From the NCBI GenBank assembly GCA_016208485.1, contig JACQXY010000019.1, positions 38,103 through 102,102 on the forward strand: 64,000 nucleotides of DNA, read 5' to 3'. Of this stretch, positions 43,003-50,749 are shown in pieces; positions within the stretch are counted from its first letter, which is position 1, and each line of letters begins with the position of its first letter. A model generated the notes under the pieces. The model saw nothing but the letters and a program-made list of their open reading frames with translations, made no database searches and was not told the DNA's origin. The stretch is from Acidobacteriota bacterium (GTDB lineage Bacteria; Actinomycetota; AC-67). The translations under genes and the position numbers were made by a program.

Positions 43003-43057
43003 CCTTCCGCGCCCGCGCTTTGTCCCCGGCGCTCCGGCGTGGATAGACTCCCCGCCG

Positions 43058-44227
43058 ATGAGAGACCGCGTTGCCGTCATCGGGGTCGGGCACTCCGGTT
43101 TCGCGCCTATCACGGCCGGCCTTTCCTATAAGGAGCTGAGCTTCGAAGCCGCGCTGCGGGCTTACTCCGACGCCGGCGTGAATCCGCGCAAGGACGTGGA
43201 CTCCTTCGTCTGCGTCTCCGAGGACCTCCTCGAGGGCACGAGCATCTTCGATGAGTACGTCCCCGACCAGATCGGGGCCGCGCTCCGACCGGTCCAGACG
43301 ATCTCGGCCGACGGGCTCTTCGCCGTCGCGACCGCGGTGATGCTGATCCGCTCCGGGATCGCCGGGGTGGTCGCGATCGAGGGCCACAGCAAGGCGTCGG
43401 ACATCCAGAGCCCCGGCGCGATCCACCAGTTCGCGCTCGATCCCGTCTACAACCGGCCGCTCGGGATCTCGGCGCTCGCGGTCGCCGGCCTCGAGATGAA
43501 CCACTACTTGTCGGCGACCGGCGCGACGGCCGAGGAGTGCGCGGAGGTTGCGGCGGCGAACCGGCGCGCGGCGCTTCTGAACCCGATCGCGGCCTACCCG
43601 AGCGAGATCGCCGCCGCCGACGTGGCCGCCTCGGAGCCGCTCTGGTTTCCGCTTCGGAGCCTCGACGTCGCGGCGCCGGCCGACGGCTGCGTGGTGCTCG
43701 TGCTGGCGAACGAGGAGCGCGCGCGGGATCTCTCCGACGAACCCGTGTGGATCGCCGGCGTCGGCTGGTCCTCGGGGAGCCCGACGATTGAGAGCCGCGA
43801 GTGGGGCCGCGCCGAAGAGGTCCAGGCGGCCGCAGGTCGCGCCTACCGGATGGCAGGCATCGCGCGTCCCGACTCGGTCGTCGACCTCGCCGAGGTCGAC
43901 GACACGTACACCTACCGCGAGCTGATGCACCTCGAGGCGCTCGGGCTCGCTCCGGAGGGCGGCGCCGGGGAGATGCTCGCCGGCGGCGCGTTCGGCCCGG
44001 ACGGGGACGTGCCGGTGAACCAGTCGGGCGGCTCGCTCGGCCAGGGGTACCTGTTCGAGGCGAACGGGCTCGCGCGCACGATGGAGTGTGTGCTGCAGCT
44101 CCGGGGGACGGCCGGCGCGCGTCAAGTGGAGGATGCCGGCGTCGCGCTGGCGCAGTCGTGGCGCGGGGTCCCGACGACCTCGGCCGCGGTCGCGGTGTTC
44201 GCCTCCGACGAGGCGGTGCGGGCGTGA
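43058..44227 (+). CDS. Thiolase-fold protein without catalytic residues, part of a DUF35 cluster
   Basis: A 389-aa member of the SCPx-type thiolase family. The nucleophile Cys position reads TISADGLFAVA, with no Cys, and the GHP motif is replaced by SGGSLGQGYLFEANG, so ordinary thiolysis is not possible. The other conserved regions (YTYRELMHLEALGLAPEGG) are kept. Such proteins pair with a second thiolase-like subunit and DUF35 proteins; side-chain aldolases of steroid degradation use a comparable set. The next gene is that second subunit, 23 bp downstream. Confidence 0.82.
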   Translation: MRDRVAVIGVGHSGFAPITAGLSYKELSFEAALRAYSDAGVNPRKDVDSFVCVSEDLLEGTSIFDEYVPDQIGAALRPVQTISADGLFAVATAVMLIRSGIAGVVAIEGHSKASDIQSPGAIHQFALDPVYNRPLGISALAVAGLEMNHYLSATGATAEECAEVAAANRRAALLNPIAAYPSEIAAADVAASEPLWFPLRSLDVAAPADGCVVLVLANEERARDLSDEPVWIAGVGWSSGSPTIESREWGRAEEVQAAAGRAYRMAGIARPDSVVDLAEVDDTYTYRELMHLEALGLAPEGGAGEMLAGGAFGPDGDVPVNQSGGSLGQGYLFEANGLARTMECVLQLRGTAGARQVEDAGVALAQSWRGVPTTSAAVAVFASDEAVRA

Positions 44228-44249
44228 GCGGCGTGAGGGGGGACGCGTA

Positions 44250-45413
44250 GTGGGTCAGAAGGTCGCGGTCATCGGCGCCGGCATGACGAAGTTCACGCGC
44301 CGCGCGCAGGAGACCGGCAAGGAGCTGTCGTGGGAGGCCGCGAAGGCCGCTCTGGACTCCTGCGAGCTGACCCTCGACGACGTCCAGGCGGTCTGCATGG
44401 GAACCGCCCCGGACGCCTTCGACGGGGTCCACATGAAGGGCGAGTACCTGTCCGACGGCGCCGGCGGGTTCGGCAAGCCGTACATGCGGAGCTACGTCGG
44501 CGGCGGCACGGGGGTCTTCGGCGCGATCCAGGGCTGGTACACGGTCGCCTCCGGCATGTTCGACGTCGCGCTGGTCGTGTGCGAGGAGAAGATGTCCTCG
44601 ACCCAGCCGCACCCGCAGGGCGCGTTCCTCACGATCTTCGACAACATTCTCGAGCGGCCGCTCGGGCCGAACCTGCTGTGGATCTTCGCGCTCGAGATGA
44701 ACCGCTACATGACCGTCCACGGCATCGACAAGCGCGACATCGCCGCGGTGTCGGTGAAGAACAAGCACAACGCCGTCGACCATCCCTCGGCCCTGCTCGG
44801 GATGGGCGGCATCACCGTGGACGACGTTCTGGCTTCCGAGGTGCTCGCCTGGCCGGTGCAGCGCCTCGATGTCTCACCGGTGACCGACGGGGCCGTCGCG
44901 GTCGTGCTCGCCGCGGAGCACGTCGCCAAGCGTCTCACCGATAAGCCGGTCTGGATCGAGGGAGTCGGCTGGCACCTCGACAGCTCGTACTGGACGAACC
45001 GCGATCTCTACTACCCCGACTACGTCGAGTACGCCGCGCGGATGGCCTACGACATGGCCGGCATCAAGGAGCCTCGGAAGGAGATCCACATCGCCGAGCC
45101 GTACGACCCCTTCGACTACAAGGAGCTGCACCACCTCGAGGGGCTCCTGCTGTTCGACAAGGGCAAGGCGCCCGAGGCGATGCGCGACGGAGTGCTCTAC
45201 CGCGACGGGGACCTGCCGTCCTGCCCCTCGGGCGGGCTGCTCGGCGTCGGCAACCCGATCGCCGCGGCCGGCCTGATGAAGATCGCCGAGCTGTTCTGGC
45301 AGCTTCGCGGGGACGCCGGCGCGCGCCAGGTGCCGGGAAGCCCGAAGCGCGGCGTCGCGCAAGCGTGGGGGGACCTGATGCAGGTCGGCACCGTGGTGGT
45401 GATGGGCCGATGA
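44250..45413 (+). CDS. Second thiolase-fold protein without Cys/His, partner of DUF35 proteins
   Basis: A 387-aa thiolase-family protein. The Cys position lies in GGGTGVFGAIQGW and the His position in LLGVGNPIAAAG (His to Asn), so it lacks both. The Tyr-rich segment PYDPFDYKELHHLEGL near the C-terminus recalls retro-aldolases of the Ltp2 type, which use Tyr. The GTG at 44250 follows a purine-rich stretch. It overlaps the first DUF35 gene by 4 bp, as in known thiolase/DUF35 complexes. Confidence 0.82.
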   Translation: MGQKVAVIGAGMTKFTRRAQETGKELSWEAAKAALDSCELTLDDVQAVCMGTAPDAFDGVHMKGEYLSDGAGGFGKPYMRSYVGGGTGVFGAIQGWYTVASGMFDVALVVCEEKMSSTQPHPQGAFLTIFDNILERPLGPNLLWIFALEMNRYMTVHGIDKRDIAAVSVKNKHNAVDHPSALLGMGGITVDDVLASEVLAWPVQRLDVSPVTDGAVAVVLAAEHVAKRLTDKPVWIEGVGWHLDSSYWTNRDLYYPDYVEYAARMAYDMAGIKEPRKEIHIAEPYDPFDYKELHHLEGLLLFDKGKAPEAMRDGVLYRDGDLPSCPSGGLLGVGNPIAAAGLMKIAELFWQLRGDAGARQVPGSPKRGVAQAWGDLMQVGTVVVMGR

Positions 45414-46117
45414 GCCCGAAGCGCCCCGCCCGCGCGCCGGCCTCGAACGGGTCGCGCCCGCGCGCCGGAGCGGCTCCGCGCCGACGCCCGTCCGTTCCGA
45501 CTCCGCCTTTCACGGCCCGCGGGCGCTCGCTGTCCGATGCCGAGTTCCGAACGGCGGTCGGCGCGGTGGATGCCGGGGTCGACGCGCGCTACGCGTGGGA
45601 CACGGGGATCGCCGTCGGCGGATACCTGCGCGGTTTGCGCGACGGGAAGATCCTCGCGCGCGAGTGCCGGCGCTGCCGGCGGATCCTCGTCCCGCCCAGG
45701 ATGTTCTGCGAGCAGTGCTTCCGGCCGACCGATGGGTGGACCGAGGTGCGTGACACCGGGCGCGTGAACACGTTCTCGATTTGCTACGTGCGCTGGGACA
45801 TGGAGCGCCTCGAGGTGCCGGAGATCCCCGCGGTGATCGAGATCGACGGCGCGTCGGCCGGCGTCGGCATCATGCACAAGCTCGGCGAGGTGCGCCCGGA
45901 GGACGTGCGCATCGGAATGGCGGTCGAGGCGGTCTGGAAGCCGCCGGCCGAGCGCGAGGGCTCGATCCTCGACATCCGCTACTTCCGGCCGCGCGACGCG
46001 GCCGAGCGCGCGGGGCGCACGGCGGCGGGGCGCGCGGCGCGGGCCGGCGCGCGGAAGGCGTCAGGCGCGCGGAAGGCGTCAGGCGCGGCGAAGACCCGGC
46101 GCGGAAAGGCGCGATAG
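45410..46117 (+). CDS. DUF35 OB-fold protein with rubredoxin-like zinc ribbon (longer form)
   Basis: A 235-aa protein. The zinc ribbon is CRRCRRILVPPRMFCEQCF, followed by an OB fold (about 105-190). It has an N-terminal extension of about 60 residues and a Lys/Ala/Arg-rich C-terminal tail with a repeated GARKAS segment. DUF35 proteins bind acyl-CoA and join thiolase-like enzymes, acting as scaffold or hydratase partner. Overlaps the thiolase gene by 4 bp. Confidence 0.85.
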   Translation: MSPKRPARAPASNGSRPRAGAAPRRRPSVPTPPFTARGRSLSDAEFRTAVGAVDAGVDARYAWDTGIAVGGYLRGLRDGKILARECRRCRRILVPPRMFCEQCFRPTDGWTEVRDTGRVNTFSICYVRWDMERLEVPEIPAVIEIDGASAGVGIMHKLGEVRPEDVRIGMAVEAVWKPPAEREGSILDIRYFRPRDAAERAGRTAAGRAARAGARKASGARKASGAAKTRRGKAR

Positions 46118-46585
46118 ATGCTCGAAAAGCTGGTCGACCCGAAGGACGTCATCCGCTGGAAGGGCGAGATCCCGGTCGGCTTCCGCTATACCCCGGGAGT
46201 CGCGGGGGAGGTCTTCTTTCGCGAGCTGCGCGACCGCGGCCGGCTCGCCGCCTCGCGGTGCGACGCCTGCGAGATCACCTACTGCCCGCCGCGTCTCTTC
46301 TGCGAGCGCTGCTTCGCCGAGCTGAAGGCCGCGGGGACGGTCGGGCCGCGCGGCACGCTCGAATCCTGGTCGGCCGGCCGGGTCGGGGTCGAGGGCGAGC
46401 CGCTACCGGAGCCCGTCACCGTCGGCATCGTGCGGCTCGAAGGCGCCGACACCGTCCTGCTCCACTTCCTCACCGGCTACGGCAAGCGGTCTCCCGCGAT
46501 CGGCGACCGGGTCGAGGTCGTGCTGAAGCCGAGGGCGCGCCGCTCGGGCTCGATCCTGGACATCGAAGGCTTCCGGCCGCTGTAG
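46118..46585 (+). CDS. DUF35 OB-fold zinc-ribbon protein (short form)
   Basis: A 155-aa protein: the zinc ribbon SRCDACEITYCPPRLFCERC (about 47-66), then an OB fold to the end with GSILDIEGFRPL. It starts immediately after the preceding stop. Two different DUF35 genes beside two different thiolase-like genes suggest a heterotetrameric or double enzyme. Confidence 0.85.
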   Translation: MLEKLVDPKDVIRWKGEIPVGFRYTPGVAGEVFFRELRDRGRLAASRCDACEITYCPPRLFCERCFAELKAAGTVGPRGTLESWSAGRVGVEGEPLPEPVTVGIVRLEGADTVLLHFLTGYGKRSPAIGDRVEVVLKPRARRSGSILDIEGFRPL

Positions 46586-46690
46586 CGGGGCGCCCGGCGC
46601 CGGGGTTAGGCGCGCGCCGGCTTCTCGATGACCGTGAGCGCGAGAAGGAGCAGCAGCGTCGATCACATCACCACGATGGGCCGGCGCGGG

Positions 46691-46744
46691 TCAGAGAAGT
46701 TCGCTGAGTTCCTTCGGCTTGACCGCCGGCAGCCTGCCGCTCAC
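46691..46744 (-). pseudogene. hicA remnant
   Basis: A 17-codon frame MSGRLPAVKPKELSELL ends in TGA. It begins at a GTG that overlaps the hicB stop by 4 bp and matches the start of HicA toxins. The rest of the toxin, including the catalytic His, is missing. Confidence 0.5.
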
Positions 46745-46965
46745 GAGGCGCGAACGACGACGTGGTCTCGCTCGCCGATCGGTACGTCCCAGCCGCGGTG
46801 CCGCATCGTTGCGAGGTAACCTTCAATCGCGTCTTTGGCCATCGCCAACGCCTCGTCCCGTGTCTCGCCTTCCGTGACGACGTCGGGCAACTCGGGAACG
46901 GAGACGGTGAAACCGCCCTCGGGTTGAGGGACCAAGACGACTTCGTAGTCGCGCTCCTCGGCCAT
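46741..46965 (-). CDS. hicB: HicB-like antitoxin, orphan
   Basis: A 74-aa HicB-type partial RNase H fold: DYEVVLVPQPEGGFTVSVPE, then DVVTEGETRDEALAMAKDAI. There is no C-terminal DNA-binding domain. The ATG at 46965 has AGGGG upstream. Its toxin partner is reduced to 17 codons, so it is probably a leftover or a free antitoxin. Confidence 0.75.
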   Translation of the reverse strand: MAEERDYEVVLVPQPEGGFTVSVPELPDVVTEGETRDEALAMAKDAIEGYLATMRHRGWDVPIGERDHVVVRAS

Positions 46966-47089
46966 CGGCAATCATCCCCTCCGCTCCGGCGCCTCCCACT
47001 ATGTCATGCCGAAGGAGCGGCTCAGGTCCCGAACGCCCGGCGCCCGAGTGGGCCAATGCGGTTTCGGTCGGGCAGGCTTCGGGTGGGAG

Positions 47090-47362
47090 TCAGCCTGCGC
47101 GCTCGCGCAGCCACCGCTCGAGGGATTGCTGGGATTCGGTTGACGGGCGCCCGGACAAGAGACCCTCGACGCTGATGTCCTCATCGAGGAGGGGCCAGTG
47201 GATGCCCTCACCGCGGCCGATCAACCGGAAGTCGGCCCGTTCCTGGGCGGTGCCGTGCGCCAGCCGCGGGTACCACGCGAGCGGCACGGAGACGGTGCGC
47301 CCGTCCACGAGGTCGACAACGAGGGAATCCTCCGTCACGGAAACCGTCTTGGCCGAAGCCAT
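47090..47362 (-). CDS. DUF2442 protein
   Basis: A 90-aa protein with the DUF2442 core VTEDSLVVDLVDGRTVSVPLAWYPRL, then RADFRLIGRGEGIHWPLLDEDISVEGLL. DUF2442 genes often neighbour DUF4160 or toxin-like genes; here the neighbours are hicB and, divergently, tadE. Function unknown. Confidence 0.85.
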   Translation of the reverse strand: MASAKTVSVTEDSLVVDLVDGRTVSVPLAWYPRLAHGTAQERADFRLIGRGEGIHWPLLDEDISVEGLLSGRPSTESQQSLERWLRERAG

Positions 47363-47546
47363 TCTGCGATCGTAGCGCAGCCGTGTGACACTGTGATGGT
47401 CCGGTTGACGACCATCGCCGCACGGCAGCGTCGGCGTCCGCCCCGCCGCTCGCCCCGACCGCGCGCATCGGGAAGATTCCGATTCTCCTCTCGATCCGGT
47501 CGCCGGGTCTTCGCCGTCGTCCCGCGCGCTCTAGGATCGCTCTCCC

Positions 47547-47948
47547 ATGGGTTGTTCGCGACGCGAGCGCGGCTCGGCCACCGTCGAGCTTGCCGCCGTG
47601 CTGCCGGTCGCGGCGATCGCGATGCTGCTCGTCGTGCAGGTCGGCCTGGTCGTCGGGGCTCAGCTCGTGGTGCTGCACGCCGCGCGCGAGGGCGCGCGCG
47701 AGGCGGCGGTTTCGAACGATGCCTCGCGCGCGCGGGAGGCGGCGCTGCGCGCCGGGCGGCTGGACGCGGAGCGGGCCGAGGTGCTGGTCTCACCCGACGA
47801 GCGTCACGTCGGCACGCCCGTGTCGGTCACGGTGCGCTACCGGGTGCCGATCGCGGTGCCCTTCCTCGCGCGGTTCGTGGCGGACGACCTGCGGCTCTCG
47901 GCGACGGTGACCATGCGCACGGAGCGCGAGGAGCCCGCCGGTGGGTGA
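47547..47948 (+). CDS. tadE: TadE-like pseudopilin
   Basis: A 133-aa protein with a short basic lead and RGSATVELAAVLPVAAIAML, the TadE motif with Glu at the conserved position in the first helix. The rest is an extracytoplasmic beta-rich domain. It would be a minor pilin or pseudopilin for the Tad machinery encoded 7 kb upstream. Its end overlaps the next gene by 8 bp. Confidence 0.85.
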   Translation: MGCSRRERGSATVELAAVLPVAAIAMLLVVQVGLVVGAQLVVLHAAREGAREAAVSNDASRAREAALRAGRLDAERAEVLVSPDERHVGTPVSVTVRYRVPIAVPFLARFVADDLRLSATVTMRTEREEPAGG

Positions 47949-48360
47949 CGTCCCACGCGGCTCCCGGAACGCCGAGCGCGGCTCGGTCTCGGTCGCGCTC
48001 GCGGCCGGGTCTCTCGCGATGTGCCTCGGCGCGATGGCGGTGGCCGATCTCGGCTCGATGTTCGTGGCGCGCGCCCGCGCGCAGGCCGCGGCCGAGGCGG
48101 CCGCTCTCGCCGCCGTCGTGCAGCAGGCGCCGGTGCTCGGACAGGGGAGCGATCCCGAAGGGGCGGCGCGCGCGGAGGCCGAGCGCAACGGGGCGACGCT
48201 GCTGCGCTGCGAGTGCGAGGTCGGGCGCTCCGACGCCGTCGTCGAGGTCTCGGTCGAGCCGCGCCTGCTCATCGTCGCGGCCTGGCGGGGGCGGCCGGCG
48301 CGCGCCGCGGCGCGCGCGGAGCTGGACCCCGACGTGCTGAGCTACCGCCAGGACGGGTAG
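47941..48360 (+). CDS. Rv3654c-like/TadG-type helicase-secretion neighbour protein
   Basis: A 139-aa protein with ERGSVSVALAAGSLAMCLG, a pilin-like N-terminal helix typical of the Rv3654c-like family found with actinobacterial TadE genes. Overlaps tadE by 8 bp from a GTG at 47941. Ala-rich helix 60-85, then a small beta domain. Probably a second minor pilin. Confidence 0.75.
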   Translation: MGDVPRGSRNAERGSVSVALAAGSLAMCLGAMAVADLGSMFVARARAQAAAEAAALAAVVQQAPVLGQGSDPEGAARAEAERNGATLLRCECEVGRSDAVVEVSVEPRLLIVAAWRGRPARAAARAELDPDVLSYRQDG

Positions 48361-48370
48361 CCTTGGGTCG

Positions 48371-48856
48371 ATGGCCATCCCCCGCAGGGCTCTCCGGCTG
48401 TCGCCGGCGGAGCTGGACGAGTTGCTCGCCGCCGAACGGACGGTGCGCGCGGCTACGGTCTCCCCGGACGGGATGCCCCACGTCGCGCCGCTCTGGTTCG
48501 TGTGGCACGCCGGCGCGATCTGGGTGAACAGCCTGATCCGCAGCCGGCGCACGCGTGACGTCGGGGCCGGCTCGCCGGTCGCGCTGTGCGTGGACTCCGG
48601 CGAGCACTACGGGGAGCTTCGCGGCGCCGTGCTCTACGGGCGGTTCGAGGAGGCGGCGGGCGATCCCTATCTTCCCGGCGCGCAGGCGGTGTTCGCCGCG
48701 CGGTACTGGGGCGGCGCGGAGGTGCCCGCCCTGCGAAGCCACGCCTGGGTGAAGCTCGTCCCGGGTCGCATCGTGAGCTGGGATTTCGGCAAGATCGCCG
48801 CGGACCGCCGTCTGGAAGCGTCGCGCCCCGCGGAGGGGAGCCCGGGCAAGCCGTAG
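48371..48856 (+). CDS. Pyridoxamine 5'-phosphate oxidase-like flavin/F420-binding protein
   Basis: A 161-aa split-barrel protein: RTVRAATVSPDGMPHVAPLWFVW, then SRRTRDVGAGSPVALCVD and a Trp-rich C-terminal strand WVKLVPGRIVSWDF. The family binds FMN, F420 or haem and catalyses oxidations or reductions; the cofactor is not determined by sequence. Starts 10 bp after the preceding gene. Confidence 0.85.
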   Translation: MAIPRRALRLSPAELDELLAAERTVRAATVSPDGMPHVAPLWFVWHAGAIWVNSLIRSRRTRDVGAGSPVALCVDSGEHYGELRGAVLYGRFEEAAGDPYLPGAQAVFAARYWGGAEVPALRSHAWVKLVPGRIVSWDFGKIAADRRLEASRPAEGSPGKP

Positions 48857-48945
48857 AGTCACTTCCGGCTGGTTTCGATCGTTTCTCTGGGCAGGAGGGG
48901 CAGACCACCGTGCGCCGCGGCCGGGCGCATGGTACATGTCAAGCC

Positions 48946-49797
48946 ATGGCATCCATGCGGCGGAAGCGCATCGAACACGTGATCGTGGTCCCGCCCGCGC
49001 GCCCGGTGGCGGTCGGCGCGCGCGCGGCAGGCATACCCGTCCGGGAGGGGGCCGCGGCGCACCTGCCCGTTCCCGTCGCCGGCGCGCCGTCGGGGAGGCA
49101 ACCGGACGAGGGGCCGGTCGCGCGCGCAGCAGGGACGGCGAGCTTCCTCCTGGACGCGCTCCGCCGCCGCCGCGGCGGGCGGGTCTTCCTGTGGGGGCTG
49201 GTTGCGGCGCTCGCGCTGAGCGGCTCGGGGCTGCTGCTGTACCCCTTCTACACGCACTGGCAGGCGCGCCGGATCCAGGGTGGGCTCGAGAAGCAGTTCG
49301 ACACCGCGGGACGGGGGACCGGGGTCGATGCCGGCGTGGCGCGGATCAACTGGGAGCGCGACCTGGCGGCCGGCAAGGCTCTCACGCGCATCCGGATCCC
49401 GAGGCTCCGGGTGAGCGTGATCGTCGTGGAAGGCGTGAGCTGGCAGGCGCTCAAGGCCGGCGCCGGGCACTACCCGGGGACGGCCCTGCCCGGCGAGCCG
49501 GGAAACGTCGCGATCGCCGGGCACCGGACCGGTTTCGGCCAGCCTTTCCGGCACCTCGAGCGCATGCGCCCCGGGGACCGCGTGATCTTGGAGACGCCCT
49601 TCGGCGTGTACACCTACGAGGTGGTGCCTCCGTTCGAATCCCACGGGAACCCCTGGCTGACGGGGGCGAAAGACTTCGGCGTCATCCAGCCGACGGTGGA
49701 GCCGTCGCTCACCCTCACGACCTGCGATCCGCCGGGGACCTCGCGCAACCGATTGATCGTGCGCGCGCGGCTCATCCAGTCGAGGTCGCGCGCCTGA
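48946..49797 (+). CDS. Class E-type sortase
   Basis: A 283-aa membrane transpeptidase. A basic N-terminal cytoplasmic region of about 75 residues is followed by one transmembrane helix (about 80-100) and the sortase barrel. The catalytic His193 is in AIAGHRTGFG, Cys260 in LTLTTCDPPG and the Arg in TSRNRLIVRA. It should cut LPxTG-like signals and attach proteins to the cell wall or link pilin subunits. Starts at 48946 or 48955. A second sortase-like protein that lost its catalytic residues is encoded in the operon at 56 kb. Confidence 0.9.
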   Translation: MASMRRKRIEHVIVVPPARPVAVGARAAGIPVREGAAAHLPVPVAGAPSGRQPDEGPVARAAGTASFLLDALRRRRGGRVFLWGLVAALALSGSGLLLYPFYTHWQARRIQGGLEKQFDTAGRGTGVDAGVARINWERDLAAGKALTRIRIPRLRVSVIVVEGVSWQALKAGAGHYPGTALPGEPGNVAIAGHRTGFGQPFRHLERMRPGDRVILETPFGVYTYEVVPPFESHGNPWLTGAKDFGVIQPTVEPSLTLTTCDPPGTSRNRLIVRARLIQSRSRA

Positions 49798-49843
49798 CGG
49801 CCTGGTGTCCTGCGGACCTATGGTGATGTCGAATCGGCGGGTT

Positions 49844-49859
49844 GTCTGACATGTCAGAC
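49844..49859. repeat. Perfect 16-bp palindrome between convergent genes
   Basis: GTCTGACATGTCAGAC, with no spacer, lies 47 bp after the sortase stop and 55 bp from the end of livF. A site this regular may bind a protein; as a hairpin it has no loop, and no T-tract follows. Confidence 0.55.
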
Positions 49860-49913
49860 GCGGGCGGCGGGACGACCGGCGGCTCGCGGGCGATGGTCGG
49901 GCGCCCCCGCGGG

Positions 49914-50738
49914 TCACGCGCCCAGGTAGGCCTCTTTGATCCGCGGGTTCTCGAGCAGCTCGCGCCCGGTACCCTCGAGCGTGATCGTGCCGTTCTCGAG
50001 CACGTAGGCGCGGTCGGCGATCTCGAGGGCCTGGAACGCCATCTGCTCGACGAGCAGGATCGTCCGGCCTTCCTCGTGGAGCTGGCGGACGATGTCGAAG
50101 ATCTGCTTCACGATGAGCGGCGCGAGCCCCATGGACGGCTCGTCGAACAGGATCACCTTGGGGCGCGACATGAGCGCGCGCGCAACTGCGAGCATCTGCT
50201 GCTCGCCCCCCGACAGGAGGCCGCCCGGCTGCATGCGGCGCTCTCCGAGGATCGGGAACCGGCGGCACTGCTCGTCGATGTCCTTGTCGACCTCGGAGTC
50301 CTTGCGTCCGAACGCCCCGAGCAGGAGGTTGTCCCGCACGCTCTGGTTGGGGAAGATCTTCCGTCCCTCGGGGACGTGCGCGACGCCGAGGCGCGCGATC
50401 CGGTGCGCCGGCCAGCTCTCGACCCGGTTGCCGAGGATGGTCACCTTGCCGCGCACGGACTTGAGCAGCTCGCTCACCCCGGAAACGGTCTTGAGCGTTG
50501 TCGTCTTGCCGGCGCCGTTCGAGCCGATGATCGCGACGACCTCGCCCTCGCGCACCTCGAAGTTGATGCCCTTCAGCACCTGCACGGCGCCGTAGAAGAC
50601 CCGCAGATCCTCGACCTTGATGATTGTGTCGCCGGCCGGTGGCGGACGGGGAGCGCGCTCGGCGACCTCGCGTCGGGGGGCGACGCCCGGGGACCGGGGG
50701 CCTCGGACGGGGACCGCGCGCCTTCGCTGCTCGGGCAC
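49914..50738 (-). CDS. livF: Liv-type ABC transporter ATPase LivF
   Basis: A 274-aa ATPase: an N-terminal extension of about 35 residues, Walker A GSNGAGKTTTLK, Q-loop region HVPEGRKIFPNQSV, signature LLSGGEQQML, Walker B VILFDEPSMGLAP, and H-loop LLVEQMA. The GTG at 50738 follows GAGAGGAGCGA. It is the last gene of the ten-gene operon and pairs with the LivG domain of the next protein. Confidence 0.9.
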   Translation of the reverse strand: MPEQRRRAVPVRGPRSPGVAPRREVAERAPRPPPAGDTIIKVEDLRVFYGAVQVLKGINFEVREGEVVAIIGSNGAGKTTTLKTVSGVSELLKSVRGKVTILGNRVESWPAHRIARLGVAHVPEGRKIFPNQSVRDNLLLGAFGRKDSEVDKDIDEQCRRFPILGERRMQPGGLLSGGEQQMLAVARALMSRPKVILFDEPSMGLAPLIVKQIFDIVRQLHEEGRTILLVEQMAFQALEIADRAYVLENGTITLEGTGRELLENPRIKEAYLGA

Positions 50739-50749
50739 TCTCGCTCCTC

